Origin: Nageia nagi
Taxonomy: Eukaryota > Pinophyta
DNA: 64,000 nucleotides
Assembly: GCA_050084985.1 (NCBI GenBank)
Contig: JBITNC010000001.1
Coordinates: forward strand, 66,836,001-66,900,000
Direction of reading: 5' to 3'
Positions 45,997 to 58,490 of the stretch are shown piece by piece. Positions within the stretch are counted from its first letter, which is position 1. The number at the start of each line of letters is the position of its first letter. The notes under the pieces were generated by a model, which made no database searches, had not been told where the DNA came from, and saw only the letters and a program-made list of their open reading frames with translations. The position numbers were made by a program, and so were the translations under genes.

Positions 45997-47842
45997 TATT
46001 GATTAGTATAATGTAACCTTAAGGTTTGGTCTGGTGTAGTTCTCCATTGCTTACAATAGTAGGGTTCTAGAAAGAATATAAGGTAGTGGGATGATGTACT
46101 CATAGGGGTTTTCTACTCAATATCTAGGTTATAAGCCAGTTCTTATCTATGAAAGAGGTCAAAACTGACTTAAAAGAGATAAAAGAGGCTAAGAGTAACT
46201 GGAAAGAGATGAAAATCTAATCTATAGAGTGAAAAAAAAATAACAAACAAACTCAACTATTCAACTTGGGCATCACCACACATGTAGTAATCCATAGCTA
46301 AGACTAAGAATAGCACAACTATCTCACTCCTAGGGTCTCGTAATTGCAATCCATAAGAATAATTTTAGAACTAAACTTCATACATAACAATTACAAAGCA
46401 AGATAACAACTAAAAATATAGAGGGAAAAATATCATAGTATTCCATTATCTTATATGAAAATAGAGATTACATTGGGCAACTTTGTTAAATGTTTGACCT
46501 TTTGGACCTCTAACAGCCCACTATTAATACTATTCTATTTACAAAATGGGTGGTTGTCCACCATTAATGACTACAACTAACTTCTTTACAAAGAATAATA
46601 TAAACTTAATATATACAACATGTACAAATTAATTTACAACTATAACTAATTATATAGTATGGTTCTAATTTAGTGCCAAAGCTTGGGAATCTACAAACTT
46701 TGAATCTTCATACCTCTTCAGTTGTAATCCATCATATCTATCTTTGAATTGATCTTATATGACTATTTATGAAATTAAGAAGTATAGCCTACCATTTTCA
46801 TTGGTATAAATATCCCCTATCAAAATTTGATAGCTACCTAACTCTCTATAACCAATAAATATTTTACATTATTGCTCCAAGTTATGATCATTGTAAGAGT
46901 GAAGATAGATGTATCATTGAATCTTGAAGGTAAACTACTACTGCTACATGGAAATGCATTATACTTGACACATTGGCAAAGCCCCAAGGGTCATACACTC
47001 TTGCTCAAGTGGAACCAGGTGTTCCCTTCCTCTTATAATCTTCATCATAATCCATGGCTCCTATTTATCTTTGTAGGGTTTATTGGATATCTAAAAAGTC
47101 TTACACCCATTGATTTTACTCAAGAAGTATGACATAATTGCTTAAAATCAATGGGGTATATGAATGTCAGCATCATAACATCTCCTACCATTGATACCTT
47201 CAAGACTATTTGATGCCAGATGAAATTAAAGCTCATAGATTTATATCAAAAGGTACAACTCCTCCTTTGGAATTCCATGAGTTTTAAAATATAGTTTGCT
47301 AAGTGACTTAACTCTAAACTAATAATTATATACAACAATGCCCAAAAGAACTCCCAAACTATATAAGACTCAAACCTAAGTAATTACACTTTTGATAAGA
47401 TCTAGAATAGACTTTGATAGACTCATGGACCTCATAAAATATTTCTCAAAAATGACTTAGTTGGTTCTACAAAAGTGGGGACCCTTTGGTACTTGACTTA
47501 CATATCTTAGACATAACACAAATGAATATATACAAACATCCCCCACTTTTCAATAAAATGGTAGGATTTTAAGTTCCCTTCCCTTGACTAAGACTCGATA
47601 ACATGAACATGAACCAGAATTGACTTAATAAAAAATAAATCCTAACTAGATTATGCAAAAGAGATTAAGCGTGAATACTTTACATTCAATAAATCATATA
47701 CAAATATGAAAGAAAAGAATATAAGGAGTGGGATTTATAGAAGGGATTTTATTGAGAATAAATAATCAATGAATGATAGAACAAAAAAATATGAATTGAG
47801 TGAATATTACCCCATTCAAAGTGTGATTATGAAAGAATAACA
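45997..47842 (-). repeat. 5' LTR of element B
   Basis: 1846 bp. On its own strand it starts TGTTATTCTTTCATAATC and ends ...CTAATCAATA. It pairs with 33762-35607 and, in the opposite orientation, with 59656-61480. Confidence 0.92.
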
Positions 47843-47960
47843 TGTACCAAAAAAATAAATAGGAGCTCATGCAATTATATGGATACTAAAGATAGAGTTT
47901 CTTAGGTTCTCCCATATAATTAGTACTCAAATATTGCTAGGCAATGATGCTCTACAATTA
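47843..47960 (+). pseudogene. DUF3444 pseudogene, 3' part, after element B
   Basis: Directly after the LTR the host reading resumes: YQKNK, then in a shifted frame HAIIWILKIEFLRFSH. This matches the DUF3444 continuation after the KTVFQRN-type motif. It confirms that B interrupted one gene copy and fixes both insertion edges. Confidence 0.8.
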
Positions 47961-47974
47961 CTTGAATGTATGAA

Positions 47975-48445
47975 ATTTAATAGCTAACCTTAACACTAAC
48001 CACTAACCCCTATGTACCCTTACCCTTAATCTTAACCCTAACCACCCCTAACACCTAACTCCCAACCCTAACCCTAACCCTAACCCCAACTCTAACTCTA
48101 ACCCTAACCACTAATCACTAACCCTAATTGCTAACCCTAACCACTAATCCTAACTACTAACCCTAACCACTAACAACTAAGCACTAACCTAACACTAACC
48201 ATTAACCACTAACCACTAACCCTAACCCTAACTATGAAACTTAACCACTACTAACCCTAACCACTAACACTAAACTTAACACTAACCCTATTAAGGTATT
48301 ATTTAATATTAATACCTAAGTTTAATATAATTTGTTTATATTATATTAGTAATACCTAACCCATAACCCTAACCCTAATGCCTAACCATAATCCTTAACC
48401 ACTAACCCTAACTACTAAACCATAACCATTACTAATCCTAACCAC
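47975..48445 (+). repeat. Degenerate telomere-like array, CCCTAA / CACTAA
   Basis: Roughly 470 bp of CCCTAA, CCACTAA and similar units, with short pure runs (about 48062-48085). The unit is mostly the six-base CCCTAA rather than the plant CCCTAAA. A non-repeat AT-rich piece with inverted TTAAGGTATT/AATACCTAA parts interrupts it at 48295-48355. Confidence 0.85.
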
Positions 48446-48634
48446 TAAAAGACCCATAAGGTAGTGTTCTATAAGATCTCACCTAAAATAAATATAAAAA
48501 ATAAAAAGGACTAGTGTAATGTGGTGTTCGATAACCAAAATAAGCTTGGAGATTTTATTTTATCTTTTACCTTATCTATAAAGGGATTAGCATTGGGAAT
48601 GGACTCTATTATAATGTTTGGTATAACATTACTC

Positions 48635-48870
48635 ATAGAGTCTTAATAGCATCTTCTATAGAGTCATAATAGCATCTGTTATAGATTCCATTTTACAATC
48701 TTGTATAGAATCAAAATAGCATCAATTTAGAGTTAGTTTTAACATCTTTATTAGAGTCTAATATAGAATCGATTATAGAGTCGATCTTAGAGTCGCACAT
48801 AGAGTCATAAAGCATCATTTTTGGAGTCAATAATAAAATTGATATTAGATTCATATTTAGCATTAGATAG
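48635..48870 (-). repeat. Degenerate 23-bp minisatellite
   Basis: ATAGAGTC-type starts occur at 48635, 48658, 48681 and 48705, and continue less regularly with TAGCATC in most units. About ten copies. The open frame across it (minus) is repeat-derived. Confidence 0.7.
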
Positions 48871-48949
48871 GGAATCAAATAGAATCTAAAATTATTAAAC
48901 AAAAAATTAGATACCAAATGATGCTAATAACATCAAACATGAAAATAAA

Positions 48950-49800
48950 AAAAGAGATGCCTACTTGGATACTATGAGCATGAATTGTAGTAGTGTTAAA
49001 ATGAGTGGGCCAGTAATAATCTATATCCAATAGTATTATTATTGTTAACTACCTAAAAAAATATCCTCTGCATATGACATCAAATATCTCTATTATTAAC
49101 TCTTTCCCTTGATCTTTTCCAATGGCACGAAGATATTTTCCATCTATTCCAACTCTATAACACCCCCCTCCATAAGTGTATAAGATATACTTTCCTGAGT
49201 AATTTTCCTTTTTTATCTTGTATATTTCCCCCTCTAGAAATTTAAATTTTCTCAAGTAATTCCAAATATCAATGTATTCATTTGGAATCATCTCCATAGA
49301 AAATAAAGCTACATCAAGAAAATCATCATCATCACAAGAAGATCTAATGCCTTCATATGCTCTCGATAATGCATCAACATTGGTATGCTTTTTTCCTATG
49401 TTTGTTCATAATATCAAACTCATATTCTCATAATAGAGGTATCCACCTTGCAATCCTTCTCATAGGATTAGGATTATTAATTGATATACTTCAAATATTT
49501 ATGATTAGTAAACATAATGAACTTTTTCCCTCATAAGTAATTTTAAATTTATTCAAAGAAAAAATTATAGATAAAGCTTCTTTTTTAGTGATTGTATAAT
49601 TTACATCAATATTGCTCATTTTTCACCTCCCAAAATGGATAGGATGATCATTTTGATATTCATCTTACTAGATGAGTGTACTACCTAGCACCTTATGCAA
49701 TGCATATATGTAGATTATGAATGGCTTATCTAATCAAAATTCTTCAAAACAAGTATTGTTACCAATACTTTATTTAATCCTTAAAAGCTTATCTTTCTTC
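48950..49800 (-). pseudogene. RNase H and integrase zinc-finger start of element D
   Basis: RNase H reads NDHPIHFGR, NYTITKKEALSIIFSLNKF and FIMFTNHKYL, then NVDALSRAYEG. An open 82-codon frame (49297-49049) follows, then LDIDYYWPTHF, the YYWP part of the integrase zinc finger. The sequence ends there, before the catalytic core. Confidence 0.8.
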
Positions 49801-49805
49801 TTTTC

Positions 49806-50660
49806 CTAGTTCATATAAATATCCTTCTTTAAAAATTTATTCAATGGTTGGGAAATCCTCGAGAAATTTTTAATAAATCTCCTATAGTACCCAACATACC
49901 CAAAAAATGATCTTAATTTTCTCTTATTCCATGGAAATAGAATCTCCTTAATCTTAGCCACTTTCTTTAGATCTATTTCAATACCACTCCTTGATACAAC
50001 ATGTCCCAAGAGTACTCCCTTCGAGCATCTAAAATATATTTGATTAGATTCAATGATATTCTTGCTTGTTGTAGTCTTTCAAAAGCCTTCTCATTTTTTC
50101 CCAAATGATTTTCCTTCTTTCAATATATACAAAAGTAATCTAGAAAAACTCTAATGAATGTTACAAAATAAGGCTCAAAAACACTATTAATAAGTCTATG
50201 GAATGTAGCAGGCACATTACATAATCCAAAGAGCATTACTTGGTAAGCAAACATACCCCATGGAGTGGTGAAAGTTATCTTAAATTGATATTTCTTTGCT
50301 ATCCAAATTTGGTTATATCCACTATAACCATCTGCGAAATTGTAGCAATCATATCTTGCCTATTAATCCAAAATATGATTTGAAAAAGGAAGAGGATAAT
50401 GATATTTCTTTATGAATTTATTCAACTTTCAATAATCCACATATATTATTATCTTCCTATATTCTTTGTAGATACCATAATAGGATAAACCCATTCTAAA
50501 TTATCTACAGGAAAGATAAATCCCACATCTAAGAACTTGTCTATTTCCTCTTCAACATTTTTATAGAAATTAGGATTTACCTTATAGGGCATATATTTAA
50601 TGGGATTAGTATTCTCCATCAATTCAATTTAATGTTATACCCATGTTGTTGTTGTAACTC
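49806..50660 (-). pseudogene. Reverse transcriptase of element D (decayed)
   Basis: The palm segment reads VFLDYFCIY (active site FLDD changed to FLDY), then KAFERLQQARISLNL. The open 67-codon end (50009-49806) is MGHVVSRSGIEIDLKKVAKI, then LRSFFGYVGYYRRFIKNFSR, a textbook gypsy RT/connection. Confidence 0.88.
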
Positions 50661-50949
50661 CTTATAATCAAATGTGAAGAGATGCACATACCTTTAAAAA
50701 AGTTGAAAAAACTCTTCCTTATCATTTTATTCAATAGCATATCCAAATTGTAGTTGTTATAGGTGACACTCCACTTATTCCTATGTAAATTTGCTTAGTA
50801 TATTCAATAGGTGTATTTAGTAATATATCCATCATCGAGACATCAACATCCTCCTCATCTTCAGTATCCACATCAATTATACTTGTATAGCATGAAGATG
50901 TCCACTCTTCACTCTCAGATTCTGATGTATTTGTAATATGGATTAAGGG

Positions 50950-51600
50950 AACCATTGGAATTATTACTTTATCTCATCCTATTATAAAGTATCCCTCATT
51001 ATAGTAGTTATGAGAATAAACTCTTCTTAACCATGGCCTTACAAAGAGCATGGGATAAGCTTTTAAACCATCCTTCATCCCTTAGAAATACACCAAATAA
51101 GTAACTCCAACAATAGAAATAATAATATTTGAAACAATTTCTTGAAGTTTTATTTTACCCTTATTTAATGAACTTAACTATAGTGTAGACTCACAATTAA
51201 TATTTAACTATAACATATTCATAACATAAATTATCATAATATTTACAACAACATCTCCATCAATTAAAACATTGGTAATTGAGACACCATTACAAAGTAC
51301 CTCAAATTGGGGAGCATATGGATCTATTTTTTCTTCTAGGATAGGAACATTTTCTTGCTTCTTTTTTAATGCACTGTATCTACTTCATAATTCTCTCCTT
51401 TTCTCAAAAGATAATACAAACAATTTTTCATATGTATTATTGGCAAGACGTGATGATAGATCTTCCAATATTGAATAAGATACTTGGCCTTGGGAGAATA
51501 AAAATTCTTGGATGCCTAGTATTCTTCCCCTTTTTCCATTATCCTGTTTTGTCTTCTTAGCTTCTTGTTTTACTTCATTTACACACTCCTTCACATGCTT
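50950..51600 (-). pseudogene. Protease region of element D (decayed)
   Basis: An open frame 51594-51385 (KKTKQDNGKRGRILGIQEFL) leads to ITNVLIDGDVVVNIM, where the protease DTG box would lie (DGD here), and KDGLKAYPM. Together these suit a retrotransposon protease and its C-terminal linker. Confidence 0.6.
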
Positions 51601-51689
51601 TGTGACAATAACATCATCATCTCATCTTCTTCTTTCAAAGATCCATAATATCTACAAGTGCCTTTCCTTTTCATCCTTCATTCCTAAAT

Positions 51690-52470
51690 TTGATGGCCTA
51701 CTCACATAATTAGTCTTGTAGTTCCCTTTGTCCCCACATCCATAACATATGATATATATAACATTCTTTCTAAGATCATAATCTTTCCTTGGTGTCATAG
51801 CATCATAACTTCTTACAGAAGATTAATAACTAATTATCCCATTTTATGAATAAAATCATCATATTCTATTGAAAAGATATAATTGAGTGATGTACTTGGT
51901 TTCAAATGCCTTTTAGTAGAACTTGGTGATGGTGGAACTATGATTTCTTTTGGTTCTTCCTCTATGCTTTCCTCTAGCCTTTTTTCTATCTCCTTAGTTT
52001 ATTCCATAGTGATAGGCCTTTTTTACTTCATGCTTTTTCAAATATCTTGCCTCATCCCCAAGATGAAGTGCTTTAACAAAAATATATCAATCCATCTATG
52101 ACTATGTCACCAAGATTGCATTTAGAATTTGAGCCTCAAGCTTTATCCTCAATTCTTTTGATTGAGCATAGTAGCCTCTACTCTTGTCATTTACTCTTTG
52201 GCCCAACTTGGTGATTTGGACCATGAGGTTAGAGTACCTTTCTCATGGTCCAAACTCTTCAAGAAATCTCTTGAACTTGATCCAATAATTTCACACAACT
52301 TCCTCCAATATCTCATACCATGTATGAGCCATTTTGTGAAGGAAGGTAGGAAGGAATTCTATCCATTATGCCTTTGTAATCAATCCATTGGAAATATATG
52401 ATCTCTTGAACTCTTACACAAAGGCTTCAACATCCTCATGAGATTGAGCAACAAAAATAGGAAATTTACA
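51690..52470 (-). pseudogene. gag: gag of element D with CCHC-like knuckle
   Basis: Minus reading: KWLIHGMRYWRKLCEIIGSS, DFLKSLDHEKGTLTSWSK, a charged linker EEPKEIIVPPSPSSTKRH, then CYGCGDKGNYKTNY, a CCHC zinc knuckle with decayed His and last Cys. Confidence 0.65.
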
Positions 52471-52520
52471 CATGATAATCAAAAGAATTTGTAACTATAA
52501 TATTACCACTAATGAGGAAT

Positions 52521-52543
52521 GGTCCCAACAATGGAATAAAAAA
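52521..52543 (-). other. Candidate primer-binding site of element D
   Basis: On the minus strand TATTCCATTGTTGGGACC resembles a decayed tRNA-Asp-type site (TGGCGCCGTTGCCGGGGA), mostly by C-to-T and G-to-A changes plus a one-base gap. The 5' LTR would start at about 52544 and extend right, but I could not confirm it without a partner. Confidence 0.35.
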
Positions 52544-55500
52544 TATTAACTATTTTACACAAAATGAATTATAATACCAAGCCTTCCTCTTGTAATGATA
52601 TTTCATATTAATGCACTACTTTACTTAGTGGTTATGTAATTTAGATATTATGAGTAATAAAATAATTTTACAATGGAATAATGATACAATAGTATTGATG
52701 AAAGTGATGATATTAATACAACACTAGTTACAATACAATGGTAATATACTTTCACTATGATGATAATAATGGACTTGGTTATCTCATGAGGAGCACTACC
52801 ACTTGCTCAAATCAACAACCAATCCAACATAACTACTATCACAACCTCACAAATTATTACAAAAAAAACTCTAACCTTATCTTCACATAGATAATGATGA
52901 ATATAATACAATACTTTGATACACTTATGATTCTTAAATTGTGACACTAAGACTTAAGACTCATTACACATATGTAAACTTATTGATAACTTCACAATTC
53001 ACTCAAAATTTCAACTCAATTGAATTCACTTGACTTGCCTTCTCTTAGCTTACACTTGACTTCCACTAGCATTTCCTTCTCTTGGATTTCACTAGACTTG
53101 CCTTCTCTTAGCGTTCCACTAGACTTACTCTAGATGTGCTTTACATGCATATAGTACTTCTCTATTTATAGGTTAGAGAAGGTATCTATATTTTTCTACA
53201 ACTTGAATTTTAAAATACATTATAGTCTCCATCTCAAGAAATATCCAAACTACTTTTAGAAATATCCCTGAGATGACACATGGATCTTTTGCGACATAAC
53301 CTAAAAACCCCTTTTAAATATCAACAAATACTTCCACATCATTACATATACTTGTGCCATATAATCATATGGATAATTATAAAATATATATATTCTATAT
53401 ATTATCCATGAATAGTTTTTCCACTTACCATTAATTACTTAATTTCACCATTAACCTTTTACCATTTACCATTTACTATTTTAATTTTTACTGCATTTCA
53501 CCAACTTAAAGCCCTCATAGTATACTTGTACTACTAATTATTGTTACATCATTATCTTTTTATTGTAGCTGCACATTATTCCATCACGACTATCACTGTA
53601 GCTTATTGGTGGGCACTGTTATCTTGCATAACAAGCTAGCTATTAGGCACTATTACTAATGATGACACATATGAGTTACTAAAAAAAATTAACAATGAGA
53701 AGCATATTATCAAGAATACTCAATAATCCTTATTATCCATCTCCTTACCTCTTACAAATTTAATTGATAATTGCAAATTATCCATAATTGAATTTTGGAC
53801 ATTTTTTAGTTATAATTTCACTTAAAAGTATTTATAAGAGATTCATTTCTATCTTTTCCTTCTTTTTTGGTACTTAATTAATTTTTTCACTTAGTCATTT
53901 TGGTATTTTTAACATTTCATACTAGTTTGCACTTAGTTCATATTGGAAATCTTAATGATATGGTGATGAAGATAGATAAATGTGATGGTGATATGGTTTT
54001 TTACTTTTGTACTTATTGAAATATCTATCCTAAATGTGTGATGATAACATGATGACCATTTTTACACTTGATCATACTTAGAGATGTGTAATGGTGATCT
54101 ATGAAGACCATAGATGTATGATGGTGACTCACAAAGAAAGAGATGTGTGATGGATACCAAATAATGATGATCTAGTAATGTTGATATGGATGTTTGACAC
54201 TCATTTATGAATTAATACTTGGATATTTTAACTCAAATATTGACACCTAGCTAACCCAATCAATTAAGCATGAGTTCCTTAAAACATGAGATAAAATTAA
54301 CATTCCTAAATATTAGGTAATATTTAGAATTGTTATAAGCCAAATTTTTATAGTTATAACTTTTAGATAAGAGAATTATGCCACATCACAATTTTTATTG
54401 GATAAGGAATTTTAATAGTTTCTAAGGGAATTTGAATCAACCAAATATGGTTATGCCTAAATGTAATTCATCCATCAAAATGGTTCATTTGCAAAATCTT
54501 AGTGGAAGATAAAAGGTCACTTTAAGGGAGAAATCTTATTGGAGGAAGAATATTTTTGGGAGTATTTTTAAATATTTGAATCTTTTGGAAAGAATACAAT
54601 TGAGAGAACAAAATTCAGCTCTAGATTTAAGATGGAAGTAGGAAAGAGTTGCAAACTTAAGGCAATTACAATAATATACTCTTTAGTGGTTTGAGGTTGA
54701 CTTGCATATGAATTTGAATAATATAGTTGATAAAATATTGATTCAACAATGTGTTTTGTTATTAATATCTTTTGAGGCTTGTAACTTATTCTATTTTCTT
54801 GTACTTAATTCATTTAAAGCTCATTCACAATGGTTTTTACCCATTTTAGGTTTTGCAATAAAATTTTTGTATTTACTATGTGTATATTTTGGATGACTTA
54901 TTGAATTATGTTACTATCTAAATGTTGAATTCAATATTTTATATTTATTTTTGTTGTGTAATAAATAAAGAACTAATTTAATTTCATAAATTATAAATCT
55001 ATAAGAAATTGGAGTGAATCCATCATTTGGGTACTCAATCAAAAATCAACAAATGAAAGATTCTATTTAAAAATGCATTCACAAAAGTAAAATCCTACAA
55101 TATTATGGAATTAAAATCTTTTAGAACTTTACAATCTACTCAATTGATGTTATCTAAATCATCTTATTCAAACTCTTCCAAATATCCTTTATCTTCATTT
55201 AATACTTAGTAGCCAAACAACAAAACTCCAAACCTATGTTCACAATGAACATCACTTGTGTAGTTTTATTATTATCCTCTATTACCATTTCAATATAAGT
55301 CTCTATAGTAAAAAAAATATAAGTATTTTATCATGCTTTTATACCCAATGATTTGTATAACTTATCAAAGTTTGTCCAAAAATAAACATAAATCAATTAT
55401 GTATTTGAATGCTTGTTTCTAACACTCTTAAGTTGTATAGTAAAATCGTTAAGCTATTTTTAGTTATATTATTTAAAAAATAATGGATCAATCTATAAAT

Positions 55501-57879
55501 ACAAATATTTTTATACATCTATTTATGAATTAGTAAAGTGGAGAAAAATAAAATAAAATAATTTTTCATCTTCTATGGTATTTAGGTTACAAATCTTATA
55601 AGTTCTATGCCAAGGTGTTTTACATATCACCCAAATTAATTCCTAGGTTAAAAAGCTTATAAATAATATGCCTTATATTAAGAGCATTTGAGTTCAACAT
55701 CATCTTGTTTTTGTAATTGATAAATATATACCCTTTGAGAAATCTAGAATATGTGACTAATTTTGCACAATTTAAATAAATTTATTATTATGTTGAGAAA
55801 CTAAACCTTACAAAAATGTAAAGCTTAAAAAAGTAGTGAATTTTTGAAAATTTGATATTAATATTCATGGTTGAATAAACAAGTGGTCAATGGATTATAG
55901 AAAATTAAATACATATAAGAAGATCAAGGGAACACCTAGAGTGACTCTAATGTATAAGAGTAAGAAGTAGACAAAATAGAATATCAATTACAATAATCCT
56001 AAGTAAGGAAGGAAATATAAATATGGAGATTCAAGAGGCTCCTTGGAGTTTTAGGTCACAAATAAGCTCATGATTTTATAATTATAGAAAGTAACCCTAG
56101 TGGGTTTATTAGTAATGCATCAATGGGTAATCCTTCCAAGGTCTTTAGGGATCATGTGACACTTTCAATTCATAGTTTTTGCAATTAAAAATAAATGTGA
56201 TAATTTTGGAACTTGTCATGCTACAAGATCTATTATTTATCATCTTTTTCCTAATATAAGTGGATTATTTAATATAGAGTACGATGCATTTTTGGTCTTT
56301 GTAATTCACCCATAATTTTAAAATGTTAACACCTTTAAATAAGTAATGGAATTCACATTAAATTTAATATCAGATGGGGTAATGAATATGACATGATCTT
56401 AAGTCTCTAGTTTCATATTGAATAGTTTGCTTATACATTAGTCTCTAACGATATAGTGGTTTGTATCAATATGGAGTTGGTTAAGAAAGCTCTTATATGA
56501 TGAAAAGGGAAACAAAGATCATGTGATGTGTATCTTGATGAAATTAGAGATGATAATACCACTATTCTCTAGTTTCATGTAAACCTAAAGATAATGCATG
56601 AATTTGGAGAAAGTGATTTTTTTTTTTATTCTATCTAAGATATCCTCAAGTAAGATGAGTAGACTTCCTTCATGATCCTTTTATTGATATCTATGATGGA
56701 AGGATTAAAAATCCTATTTGTAAATTGAGAGGGAGGTAGTTGCTTGATATACAAGCTATGAATTGTAGGAGAGAGGGGGTTATAAGTACCGATACTAACT
56801 CTAATAAACAAATTTTGTATCTAATATCCTAAAAATTTGAATTGTAAAATCACTCTCAAGAATTTGGTACAAAAACCTTATCTCTTTTATCATACTTTGA
56901 TAAAATATCCCATATCAATCGTAGCATGGAGTTTTTTTATAATATTATCAAAGAATCAAATACCATCATGATTCCACTCAAAAAAATGATTAAAATGAAA
57001 ATATAATTGAATAATATAAAATAATATACATGGGAAACTAAGCCCTCAAAAAGTATCACAATAATGATCAAAATAATATTAAAAATGATAATTGGGATTG
57101 GCCTTTATGTAGACACAAGAACTAAAAATTTCCATGTGAGTTAACTATAATAATTGGCATATACAATATTATATATCAATTATTAGTTAATTAATAACAT
57201 ATTACATATCAAAGTTGAGTTAAGTACTTGAAAAAATATTCATGAATACTTAAGTATTAATAAACATAAAACCAATTTTGAGTCTAGATTAACATCCATA
57301 TTTCTTTTTAATTTAGATTAAGGGAAGTTAATGGCTAGTTGAAGAGGTGTATTATTATCATTAAACAACAATATACTATATCCTATTAAATTTTCTTATA
57401 AATAAGAGTAAATTAGGATATGCTTGTGAAAGAATGAATCTTACACATAAATTATATCATTTCATATGATTATGATAAATAAATATATAATAACATGACT
57501 ATTTGAAAGATATATTGAATATGTATAACCAATGAAAAAATAATTATCAAATACAAATAACTATTTTATGATGTCAAATATATGAAAAATATCAAATAGT
57601 ATAATCAAAATATGTATTAATTAATTAAAGTATATATCAAACATGTACAACTAGATTGAAGGTATCAACACATGAACAATACATTAATTATGTATAGGCA
57701 CTAATCTAATGTCAACATCTAAAATTATCCCACACATGTGTAGCTATGAATAGACATTAACATTAATTTTATTTTTAGAGACAAGTATTAGGAATGGGAT
57801 TTTCCATTTTATTATCAAGAATAAATAAGTAAAATACCTTTTTAGACACATAATATTCAATGTCTCTTTTATCTACTAA
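52544..57879. other. About 5.3 kb with nothing firmly recognised
   Basis: Possibly the 5' LTR of D at its left end. Includes a 63-bp two-copy repeat at 53034-53125 (CTTGCCTTCTCTTAGC at 53034 and 53097), ATGGTGATG-rich sequence at 53940-54180, and short coding-like but stop-filled stretches near 54700 and 56500-56700 that I cannot assign. Confidence 0.4.
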
Positions 57880-58490
57880 TCTTTAAGGGTTGTTCATTGG
57901 TATAATATTGGCTTGTATTTTGTGATAATTATAAAAGGATCCAACCAATTAGGATAAATTTTTTATTTATTTATTGGTTTTAAATTTGTATTTTTTCAAT
58001 TCTCAATTAAAACTAGGTCTCTAATTTCAAGATCATATTCCCTAACATGCTTCTAATAATGGCACATAAGGAAGACTATGTTTAATCATTTCTCATCTAA
58101 GAGTTCAAGTTTATCTAGATATTTATATTTACACTTTTGGTAATCAATTAAATATTTTATATTCATTTATAAAGAAGGGACTTCTAATTTTAGAAAAAAT
58201 ACTATTTCAACACCATATACTAGAGAGAACAATTTCACTTTTATATATGTTTTAACTCTAGTTCTCTATGATGATAAAACACAATTGATTTGTAAAATAA
58301 ATTTCATGTAATTTTTTATTATCTTTTATGAGATCTTCATTTGACACTTCCATCTATCCATAATCTTATGGATAATACAAGGTAGACTATTTATGTTGTA
58401 TACTAAATTTCTAATATAAAACTTTAATAGCTTACATTTAAATACAACTCCATTATTATAAATAATAAATAAAGGGTCACAAAATTAAAA
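57880..58490 (-). pseudogene. Integrase fragment (element E)
   Basis: The minus reading gives FSIQHK.STLYYP.DYGWMEVS, the third-acidic region of integrase (catalytic Glu in MEVSNEDL). Then LVYGVEIVFFLKLEVPSL and, after a frame change, HVREYDLEIRDLVLIEN of the C-terminal domain. Only this part of pol is left; no LTR or RT could be attached. Confidence 0.75.

Larger units (their letters stand above)
33762..47842 (-). mobile_element. Element B: 14-kb decayed Ty3/gypsy element inserted in the DUF3444 pseudogene
   Basis: Minus-strand order: LTR (45997-47842), PBS, gag, protease, extra RNase H, RT, RNase H, integrase, sense extra ORF, LTR (33762-35607). Both LTRs are 1846 bp. The host reading is cut between KTIY and QKNK, and the flanks TTTAC (33757-33761) and TGTAC (47843-47847) give a target duplication with one mismatch. 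F (59656 onward) is the same family. Confidence 0.95.
48950..52543 (-). mobile_element. Element D: truncated Ty3/gypsy element of another lineage
   Basis: Minus-strand order: candidate PBS, gag with zinc knuckle, protease, RT, RNase H and the beginning of integrase, which stops near 48950 next to the minisatellite. There is no extra RNase H between protease and RT, so it is not of the A/B/C type. The 3' LTR is absent. Confidence 0.8.

Noticed and set aside
47975-48445. Vertebrate telomere contamination
   Set aside because: The array is degenerate, mixed with CACTAA units and flanked on both sides by plant sequence.
48711-48917. Minus frame with repeated Asp-Ser
   Set aside because: Product of the 23-bp minisatellite.
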